Origin: Alienimonas sp043951915
GTDB taxonomy: Bacteria; Planctomycetota; Planctomycetia; Planctomycetales; Planctomycetaceae
Direction: 5' to 3'
NCBI RefSeq assembly: GCF_043951915.1
Contig: NZ_JBINJD010000176.1
Coordinates: 1-10,369, forward strand
Length of the DNA: 10,369 nucleotides
The notes beneath the pieces are model-generated. The model searched no databases, was not told where the DNA came from, and saw nothing but the letters and a program-made list of their open reading frames with translations. A program made the position numbers and the translations under genes. The first letter of the stretch is position 1. The number at the start of each line of letters is the position of its first letter. Shown in pieces: positions 1 through 5,466 of this stretch.

Positions 1-1070
1 CCGCGGAGCCGGTGCGGGACGACGGCGTGCTGGACGGCCGGGTGATGATCGGCAACCAGCTGATCAGCGTGCCGATCGAGACCGCCGACGGCGAGATCGA
101 GGAACGCCTGCTGATCCACCCCGGCCAGCGGGTCACGCTGACCACCGTGAAGGCCGGCGGCAACGGCCCGCCGGAGTCCGCCACGATGAACGCGACCGTC
201 ACGGACGTCTTCAAAAGCGGCATGAGCGAGTACGACAGCCGGATCGTCTTCTGCAATATCGAGCGCCTGCAGGAAGTCCGCGGGATGCTCGTGCCGGACG
301 AGGCGGACCGCACCGTGGCCGTCGGCCGCGAGGTGAAGATTCTCGGCGGTCCGCACGCCGGGCAGTCCGGTCAGGTGGTGCGGACCGAGGGCCCCTACGC
401 CGTGGTGCGGCTGGGCAGCTGGCACGAGCCGGGCGAGGAGATCTCAGTCGCCAAGGCCGATTGCCTGCCGCTCTCCCGCAGCGTGACCACCGTGCAGATC
501 AAACTGAAGGAGGGCGTGGAGCCCAGTGCCGCCGTCGCCGCCCTCAAGACCGCCTTCCCCGCCGAGCGCTTCAGCGTGGGCACCTGGGAGAGCAAGCAGG
601 GCCCGCTGCTGGCCGCCGTCGACATGGAGACGACGATCCTCAACGTCCTGCTGTTCCTGATCGTGGCCGTCGCCGGGTTCGGGATCCTGGCGATCTTCTA
701 CATGATCGTCGTGGAGAAGACGCGGGACATCGGCATCCTTAAGGCCCTCGGCGCCGGGTCGCGGGGCATCCTCAGCATCTTCCTGAGCTACGGCATCAGC
801 CTGGGCCTGGTCGGCGCCGGGGCCGGCGTCGTGCTGGGGCTGGTCTTCGTGCGGTACATCAACGAGGTGGAGCAGTTCATCTCCTACGTGACCGGCCGCC
901 CGGTGTTCGACGAACGGATCTACTACTTCCCGGAGATCCCCACGCGGGTCGATCCGATGACGGTCTTCTGGGTGGCGCTGGGGGCGGTGTTCATCGCCGT
1001 CGCCGCCAGCATCCTGCCCGCCCGCCGGGCCGCCGCCCTGCACCCCGTCCAGGCCCTGCGGTACGAGTAG
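1..1070 (+). CDS. ABC transporter permease, LolC/LolE/MacB (FtsX-like) type, 5' end outside window
   Basis: Membrane subunit of an ABC transporter of the type that uses cytoplasmic ATP hydrolysis to move lipoproteins or other substrates out of the inner membrane. The reading frame is open to the left edge, so the start and the first membrane helix are missing; the GTG at base 12 is very unlikely to be the start. Counting residues from that GTG, 1-200 are an extracytoplasmic domain with the family's GMSEYDSR motif (70-77). Three membrane helices follow, at about 208-234, 252-280 and 316-335. The loop after the first of these has the FtsX-family sequence EKTRDIGILKALGA (235-248), and the protein ends in the family-typical PARRAAALHPVQALRYE. 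Odd: residues about 104-135 look like an inserted KOW module. The ATPase gene follows after 84 bases. The substrate cannot be read from the sequence. Confidence 0.9.
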   Translation, partial: AEPVRDDGVLDGRVMIGNQLISVPIETADGEIEERLLIHPGQRVTLTTVKAGGNGPPESATMNATVTDVFKSGMSEYDSRIVFCNIERLQEVRGMLVPDEADRTVAVGREVKILGGPHAGQSGQVVRTEGPYAVVRLGSWHEPGEEISVAKADCLPLSRSVTTVQIKLKEGVEPSAAVAALKTAFPAERFSVGTWESKQGPLLAAVDMETTILNVLLFLIVAVAGFGILAIFYMIVVEKTRDIGILKALGAGSRGILSIFLSYGISLGLVGAGAGVVLGLVFVRYINEVEQFISYVTGRPVFDERIYYFPEIPTRVDPMTVFWVALGAVFIAVAASILPARRAAALHPVQALRYE

Positions 1071-1079
1071 CCGTCCTCC

Positions 1080-1142
1080 GTGAGCCCGAAGCGCAAGCGA
1101 GGGTTCGCCACGTTTCCCCCCTCGCTTGCGCTTCGGGCTCAC
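1080..1142. repeat. Perfect 24-bp inverted repeat (SPKRKRG-type intergenic element)
   Basis: Left arm 1080-1103 and right arm 1119-1142 are exact reverse complements (24 of 24), with a 15-base loop at 1104-1118. The arm contains GAGCCCGAAGCGCAAGCGAG, which translates on one strand as SPKRKRG. The right arm recurs exactly at 5105-5128. The element lies between the permease and its ATPase, where the transcript would form a long stable hairpin. It could attenuate transcription or stabilise the message, but there is no U tract that would mark a standard intrinsic terminator. Confidence 0.9.
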
Positions 1143-1154
1143 TGAACCTCACCG

Positions 1155-1880
1155 ATGAACGAACAGCCCCAGCCCCTGCACGCCGTCGCGGTCGAGAAGG
1201 CCTACCGCAAGGGGGAGCACGCCGTGGACGTGCTGCGGGGGGTGAACCTCACCGTCCACCCTGGCGAGTTGGTCTCCGTCGTCGGCCCGTCCGGCTGCGG
1301 CAAGAGCACCCTGATGCACCTACTCGGGCTGCTGGACTCGCCGGACGTCGGCGAGATCCGCCTCGGCGAGGACCGAATCGACCACCTGCCCGGCCGCACC
1401 CGCGATCGGCTGCGGAACCGCGTGTTCGGGTTCGTGTTTCAGTTCTATCACCTCCTGCCGGAACTCACCCTGCTGGAGAACGTGCTCACCCCGCTGATGA
1501 TCCGGCACTCGATGCCGGTCTACTGGAAGAACCGTAAGGTCTACCGGCAGCGGGCCTCGGAGATTCTGGAGCGCGTCGGCCTGGGCCACCGGCTCACGCA
1601 CACCCCCAAGGAACTGTCCGGCGGGGAGATGCAGCGGGCCGCGATCGCCCGGGCGCTGATCTCCGACCCCCAGATCCTGCTGGCCGACGAACCGACCGGG
1701 AACCTCGACGGCGAAGTCGAAGCCGAGGTGATCGCCCTGCTGCGGGAACTCAACGACGAGGGCCTGACGATCGTGATGGTCACCCACGACGACGCCCTCG
1801 CCGCCGCCGCCGACCGAACCGTGCGGCTGGCCCGGGGTCGGGTGGAGGCCCCCGCCCCCGAATTGCGCCGGGCCGCGTAG
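1155..1880 (+). CDS. ABC transporter ATP-binding protein, LolD/MacB-type
   Basis: Cytoplasmic ATPase expected to pair with the permease just upstream and to power extrusion of a lipoprotein or another envelope substrate. All catalytic motifs are present in 241 residues: Walker A GPSGCGKST (44-52), Q-loop Gln96 in FVFQFYHLLPELTLLENV, signature LSGGEMQRAAIARAL (154-168), Walker B ILLADEP (174-180) with catalytic Glu179, D-loop GNLD (182-185) and switch His211 in VTHDD. The text before the Walker B and the GEMQ form of the signature are typical of the LolD/MacB/FtsE group. Residues about 119-134, between the helical subdomain and the signature, are somewhat longer than in enterobacterial LolD. 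The ATG has no clear Shine-Dalgarno site, and the upstream gap holds the 24-bp inverted repeat. The exact substrate class (Lol or Mac) is inferred only from the pairing. Confidence 0.93.
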   Translation: MNEQPQPLHAVAVEKAYRKGEHAVDVLRGVNLTVHPGELVSVVGPSGCGKSTLMHLLGLLDSPDVGEIRLGEDRIDHLPGRTRDRLRNRVFGFVFQFYHLLPELTLLENVLTPLMIRHSMPVYWKNRKVYRQRASEILERVGLGHRLTHTPKELSGGEMQRAAIARALISDPQILLADEPTGNLDGEVEAEVIALLRELNDEGLTIVMVTHDDALAAAADRTVRLARGRVEAPAPELRRAA

Positions 1881-1897
1881 GGTCCGCTATGCGGACC
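1881..1897. repeat. GGTCCGC palindrome, copy 1, adjoining a TAG stop
   Basis: A perfect 7-bp stem, GGTCCGC / GCGGACC, surrounds a 3-base loop TAT and begins on the base after the TAG stop of the ABC ATPase. A second copy with loop TGT occurs at 10320-10336, also directly after a TAG stop. With the stop codon and the next base included, the two copies match at 20 of 21 positions. It may act as a mobile or dispersed 3'-end hairpin. No U tract follows. Confidence 0.8.
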
Positions 1898-1901
1898 GGA
1901 A

Positions 1902-1984
1902 ATGACGAATGAGGAATGACGAATGACGAACGGGTCGCGATCGTCCCCGTCCTTCGTCATTCGACATTCGTCATTCCTCATTCG
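1902..1984. repeat. Inverted repeat made of ATGACGA heptamers (FVIRHSSF-type element)
   Basis: Four tandem heptamers run from 1902 to 1929: ATGACGA, ATGAGGA, ATGACGA, ATGACGA. Four reverse-complement heptamers run from 1954 to 1981: TCGTCAT, TCGACAT, TCGTCAT, TCCTCAT. The outer arms 1906-1925 and 1965-1984 are perfectly complementary over 20 bases. Three heptamers make seven codons, so chance frames through it read as repeats of FVIRHSS-like text, and these are not genes. The block has a visibly lower GC content than its surroundings. It fills most of the 140-base gap between the ABC ATPase and the aminotransferase. Confidence 0.85.
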
Positions 1985-2020
1985 GGGGGCGAAGCCCGAC
2001 GGCCTCGTTAGACTCCCGCC

Positions 2021-2899
2021 ATGTCCCAGAACGTCTTCCTCGCCGGCCGTCTCGTCCCCGAAGCGGAGGCGACCGTCAGCGTATTCGATCACGGATTGCT
2101 CTACGGCGACGGGGTCTTCGAGGGCATCCGCGTCTACGGCGGCAATGTCTTCCTGCACGACGCCCACATCGACCGGCTGTTCGAGTCGGCCAAGGCGATT
2201 CACCTCGAAATCCCGATGTCCCCGGCCGAGGTGAAGGCCGCCGTGGAGCAGACGGTCGAGGCCAACGGCGTGACCGACGGCTACGTCCGCCTGGTGGTCA
2301 CCCGCGGCAGCGGGGCGCTGGGCTTGGACATCCGCAAGACATCCAACCCGCAGGTGATCGTGATCGCCGCGGATATCGCCCTCTACCCGAAGGAGCTGTA
2401 CGAGAAGGGGTTGAGCCTCGTCACGTCCGGCACCATTCGCAACCACCCCGCGGCCCTGCCGGCCCGGGTGAAGTCGCTGAACTACCTCAACAACATCCTC
2501 GCCAAGATCGAGGGCTTCGCCGCCGGGGCCGGCGAGGTGCTGATGCTCAATCACCTCGGCCAGATCGCCGAGTGCACCGGCGACAACGTGTTCGTCATCA
2601 AACGCGGCGTGGTCAAGACTCCGCCGCTGGACGCCGGCATCCTCGCCGGCCTGACCCGGGCCGCGGTCATCGAGTTGGCGAAGAAGCGAGGCCTGGAGGT
2701 GCGGGAGGAGGCGATGGTCCGCCACGACATCTACACCGCCGACGAGTGCTTCCTGACCGGCAGCGCCGCCGAGGTGATCGCCGCCGTCTCGCTGGACGGC
2801 CGCCCCATCGGCGACGGCAAGCCCGGTCCGATTACCAACGAACTGCTCGCCGACTTCCGGGCCCTGACCCGGGGCGAAATCGAGGTCTCGCTGAGTTAG
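2021..2899 (+). CDS. ilvE: Branched-chain amino acid aminotransferase (fold-type IV PLP enzyme)
   Basis: Cytoplasmic PLP enzyme expected to transfer the amino group between glutamate and the 2-oxo acids of leucine, isoleucine and valine, the last step of their synthesis and the first of their breakdown. The 292 residues are a normal length. The N-terminal part has VFDHGLLYGDGVFEGIRVY (21-39), characteristic of class IV aminotransferases. Lys151 in RVKSLNYLNNILAKIEG is the predicted Schiff-base lysine, Glu184 in AECTGDNVF the pyridine-nitrogen ligand, and LTGSAAEV (245-252) part of the phosphate-binding region. The SLNYLNNILAKIE text matches IlvE better than D-amino acid aminotransferase or aminodeoxychorismate lyase, which share the fold and remain possible alternatives. 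The start is supported by the family N-terminus directly after it; there is no evident Shine-Dalgarno site. The next gene starts 31 bases downstream, so co-transcription is plausible. Confidence 0.9.
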   Translation: MSQNVFLAGRLVPEAEATVSVFDHGLLYGDGVFEGIRVYGGNVFLHDAHIDRLFESAKAIHLEIPMSPAEVKAAVEQTVEANGVTDGYVRLVVTRGSGALGLDIRKTSNPQVIVIAADIALYPKELYEKGLSLVTSGTIRNHPAALPARVKSLNYLNNILAKIEGFAAGAGEVLMLNHLGQIAECTGDNVFVIKRGVVKTPPLDAGILAGLTRAAVIELAKKRGLEVREEAMVRHDIYTADECFLTGSAAEVIAAVSLDGRPIGDGKPGPITNELLADFRALTRGEIEVSLS

Positions 2900-2930
2900 C
2901 CCTGCGTCTTGCGACGGTCGGGCGGGTAGG

Positions 2931-3695
2931 ATGGGAAAAATGAACGCCCTCCCGCTGGCCCTCGTTCTCTTGCTGCCCCCGGGCGACGGCCCGGCGGACT
3001 CCGCGGCCGCCGAGGGAACCGTCGCCGGGGGGGACGTCGCCGCGGCGAAGGCGGCCCTCGCCCCGCTGAACCCGCTGGTGGGGCGGTGGCGGGGCGTCGG
3101 GCAGGTCCGCCGCGGCTCCCGCGAGGGGGCGTGGCGGGAGACGGCCGAGTGGGTCTGGGACTTCTCGCGGCCGGAGCGGCCCGCGGTGCGGTTCGAGGTG
3201 GAGGAGGGGAAAGAGGTGCTCCGCCTGCTCGTCCGCCCGGCCCCGAAAGGAACCGGCTTCGTCGCCACGTTGACCCCGCCGGGGGGCGACGCGTCGACGC
3301 TCTCCGCCGCGTCGCTGGGGGACGCAGTCACGTTCGAACCGACGGGCGAGGGCTCCGATCGGCTCACGTTCAAGCGGCTCAACGACAAGCGGTTCACCCT
3401 GCTGATCGAGCGCCGCAGCTCCCCGACAGGCCGGTTTCGGCGGGTCGCGGAGGTCGGCTACACCCGGGCCGGCGAGCGGCTGGCGGCCAGTTCGCTGGGT
3501 GGGCCGGAGTGCGTCGTCACCGGCGGGCTCGGCACGATCGAGGTCCGGCACGCCGGCAAGACTTACTACGTGTGCTGCACCGGCTGCGTCGCCGCGTTCG
3601 AGGCGGACCCGGAGGGCGTGCTGGCGGAGTACCGCGCCAAACGCGCCCAAAGCGCCCAGTCCGCCGGCGCCGCGGCGGGCGATCAGGACGAATGA
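2931..3695 (+). CDS. Secreted beta-rich protein with C-terminal YHS/TRASH-like Cys cluster
   Basis: Function unknown. It has 254 residues. Residues 1-17 (MGKMN followed by ALPLALVLLLPP) look like a short signal peptide, so export is likely. A second ATG at 2940 is an equally good start and has AGGA at 2928-2931 at suitable spacing. Residues about 46-180 begin PLNPLVGRWRGVGQ and alternate short beta-like strands, recalling small lipocalin-like barrels whose opening motif is LxGxWxGxG; this comparison is weak. The C-terminal part has GPECVVTGG (191-199) and GKTYYVCCTGCVAAFEADP (209-227). Its cysteines 194, 215, 216 and 219 and the YYVCCxGC...F..DP pattern match YHS/TRASH-type metal-binding modules. 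A metal-sensing or metal-binding role outside the cytoplasm is therefore an inference. The last ~15 residues are low-complexity. Its stop overlaps an ATG in the form ATGA. Confidence 0.82.
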   Translation: MGKMNALPLALVLLLPPGDGPADSAAAEGTVAGGDVAAAKAALAPLNPLVGRWRGVGQVRRGSREGAWRETAEWVWDFSRPERPAVRFEVEEGKEVLRLLVRPAPKGTGFVATLTPPGGDASTLSAASLGDAVTFEPTGEGSDRLTFKRLNDKRFTLLIERRSSPTGRFRRVAEVGYTRAGERLAASSLGGPECVVTGGLGTIEVRHAGKTYYVCCTGCVAAFEADPEGVLAEYRAKRAQSAQSAGAAAGDQDE

Positions 3696-3837
3696 CGGAT
3701 TCGGCGAAAGAATCGCAGACCGGGGTTACGCGCGCGACGGCGGCGGACCTATGAGACGCCCCGCGTCGCCTGCCCCGACCTCTCGCCCAGCCTCGCGCCG
3801 CACCGCTCCGCCCCCCGCGTCACGAAACGCCCGCCCG

Positions 3838-5016
3838 ATGTCTTCCAGCCCGACCCCGGTTCCGTTCATCGACCTGCAGGCGCAGCACGCGACCATCCGC
3901 ACGGAGGTGATGGAGGCGGTCAGCCGCGTCTTCGAATCGCAGGCCTTCGTGCTGGGCGAGGAGGTCTCCAGCTTCGAGGCCGACGCCGCCGAGTACTGCG
4001 ACGCCCGCCACGCGATCGGCTGCGCCAGCGGCACCGACGCCCTGCTGCTCGCCCTGATGGCCTGCGGGGTCGGCCCCGGCGACGAGGTGATCACCAGCCC
4101 GTTCACCTTCTTCGCCACCGCCGGCAGCATCCACCGCGTCGGCGCCACGCCGGTGTTCGTCGACGTCGAGCCGGACGGTTTCAACATCGATCCCGAGGCG
4201 ATCGAGGACGCGATCACCGAACGCACCAAGGCGATCATGCCGGTGCACATCTTCGGCCAGACCGCGGAGATGGACCCGATCTGGCGGATCGCCCAGAAGC
4301 ACGACCTGCACATCATCGAGGACGCCGCCCAAAGCATCGGCGCCGAATACCGCGGTCGCCGCAGCGGCGTGCTGGGCACGGTCGCCTGTTTCAGCTTCTT
4401 CCCCACCAAGAACCTCGGCGGGGCCGGCGACGGCGGGATGATGACCACCGACGACGACGAGATCGCCGCCCGCCTGAACCGACTGCGGGTGCACGGGGAC
4501 GTCGGCGGCTACGAGCACGTGGAAGTCGGCCTGAACAGCCGGCTGGACGCCCTCCAGGCGGCCGTGTTGAAGGTGAAGCTCCGCCACCTCGACGACTGGA
4601 CCGAGGCCCGCCGGGCCAACGCCGAACGCTACGACGCCCTGCTGACCGACTACCGCATCGCCGACGCCGTCCAGCCGCCGGTCCGTCTGCCGGAGCGCCG
4701 CCACGTCTACAACCAGTACGTCACCCGCGTCCCGAACGGCAAACGGCAGGACGTGCTGAACAAGATGCGAGCCGCGGGCGTCGGAGCGGCCGTCTACTAC
4801 CCCAAGCCGCTGCACCTGCAAACCTGCTTCGCGGACCTCGGCTACAAGCCCGGCCAACTGCCGGTCGCCGAGCAGGCCTGCGAGGAAGTGATGGCCCTGC
4901 CGATCTTCGCCGAACTGGGCGAGGAGCGGCAGGAGATCGTCGTGCAGACCCTCTGCAAGAGCCTCGGCCGCCAGGCCGTCCCCAGCCGCCCCCGCGTCCT
5001 CCGGGCCGCCGCCTGA
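3838..5016 (+). CDS. DegT/DnrJ/EryC1-family sugar-nucleotide aminotransferase
   Basis: PLP-dependent aminotransferase (fold type I) of the family that aminates keto-sugars bound to nucleotides, usually for lipopolysaccharide, glycan or antibiotic sugars. Of 392 residues, GCASGTDALLLALMA (61-75) binds the cofactor phosphate, FTFFATAGSI (89-98) is a family block, Asp162 in IIEDAAQ contacts the pyridine nitrogen, and Lys191 in FSFFPTKNLGGAGDGG is the predicted Schiff-base lysine. GLNSRLDALQAAVL (231-244) is also diagnostic. The start at 3838 is chosen because VPFIDLQAQ, the usual family N-terminus, follows at once. The frame stays open upstream, with another ATG at 3751 that would add 29 Pro/Arg/Ala-rich residues of no family likeness. 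No nucleotide-sugar synthesis or glycosyltransferase genes are nearby, so the substrate is unknown. A strong terminator follows. Confidence 0.92.
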   Translation: MSSSPTPVPFIDLQAQHATIRTEVMEAVSRVFESQAFVLGEEVSSFEADAAEYCDARHAIGCASGTDALLLALMACGVGPGDEVITSPFTFFATAGSIHRVGATPVFVDVEPDGFNIDPEAIEDAITERTKAIMPVHIFGQTAEMDPIWRIAQKHDLHIIEDAAQSIGAEYRGRRSGVLGTVACFSFFPTKNLGGAGDGGMMTTDDDEIAARLNRLRVHGDVGGYEHVEVGLNSRLDALQAAVLKVKLRHLDDWTEARRANAERYDALLTDYRIADAVQPPVRLPERRHVYNQYVTRVPNGKRQDVLNKMRAAGVGAAVYYPKPLHLQTCFADLGYKPGQLPVAEQACEEVMALPIFAELGEERQEIVVQTLCKSLGRQAVPSRPRVLRAAA

Positions 5017-5034
5017 GCGAACTGACGAGCGCCA

Positions 5035-5075
5035 CGAAAACGCCCCGGCCGGGCTCCCCGGCCGGGGCGTTTTCG
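5035..5075. terminator. Strong intrinsic terminator, A/T-flanked on both sides
   Basis: Arms 5035-5053 and 5057-5075 are perfect reverse complements over 19 bases, with a 3-base loop at 5054-5056. The core is CGCCCCGGCCGGG and its complement, flanked by AAAA on the left and TTTT on the right. The T run at 5070-5073, followed by CGTTT, fits termination of the DegT-family gene that ends 19 bases before it. The symmetry means it would also work in the opposite direction. Confidence 0.9.
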
Positions 5076-5466
5076 TTTGCGCCCCCGCGGAGCGGACGCC
5101 GAAACCCTCGCTTGCGCTTCGGGCTCACGTCTCGCAGGCCGGCCGCTGCGGTTCGCCCACTCCGCAGGCGCCGTACGGCCCGCAGGGTCGCGGGGGACTT
5201 CTTCGGGGGCGAACGGCTTGGTCGCCGACGGAGTCCCGTTGTGGGATTTACAGTTGGGGGAACGCCCGGGGAACCCGCTCCGCCCTCTGTCAATAGGCTC
5301 AGCGGCGCTCCCGCCGATTCCGGCACGCCGTTCGCGACAACGGTCTCCCGACGCTCCGCCTCGCGGAGACCGCCGCCGCCCACGAGGGGCGGCCCTCGCC
5401 CGACGATGGTCCGCCGGCGAAGGACGCCGCCGCCCGGACGCCCGCCCGTTCCCCTCCGGAACCGAT
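5076..5466 (+). other. Long non-coding leader before the secreted TPR-like protein
   Basis: About 390 bases between the terminator and the likely start at 5467. A frame runs open from 5077 into the gene, but its translation is arginine/proline-rich, crosses the repeat arm at 5105-5128 and precedes a clear signal peptide, so it is not treated as coding. Two local inverted repeats are visible. CGGTCTCC at 5341-5348 pairs with 5365-5372, with an alternative nested pairing of CTCCGC at 5354-5359 with 5363-5368. CGAGGG at 5383-5388 pairs with 5393-5398. No convincing promoter boxes were recognised, though a promoter must lie here if the terminator works. Confidence 0.5.
5105..5128. repeat. Single arm of the SPKRKRG-type repeat
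   Basis: These 24 bases are identical to the right arm of the inverted repeat at 1119-1142, with no mirrored partner nearby. The copy lies 29 bases downstream of the intrinsic terminator and well before the next gene start, so it too is intergenic. Confidence 0.9.

Noticed and set aside
444..1142. Long minus-strand frame starting MSPKRKRG
   Set aside because: It lies opposite the permease, and its first residues come from the 24-bp repeat. The composition is His/Asp/Gly-rich antisense of a high-GC gene.
1923..2234. Small plus-strand frame beginning in the heptamer repeat
   Set aside because: Its FVIRHSSF text is the repeat translated by chance, and it then overlaps the aminotransferase out of frame.
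1541..3397. 618-residue minus-strand frame across the ATPase, aminotransferase and YHS-like genes
   Set aside because: It spans three well-supported plus-strand genes and the heptamer repeat. It is low-complexity and has no domain likeness, a shadow of high-GC coding.
3692..3754. 20-codon frame between the YHS-like gene and the aminotransferase
   Set aside because: There is no recognisable sequence, it is short, and it is most likely chance. It is kept only as a low-interest coupling idea.
5077..5466. N-terminal extension of the secreted protein frame
   Set aside because: It is Arg/Pro-rich, crosses the intergenic repeat arm, and would bury a clear signal peptide 130 residues in.
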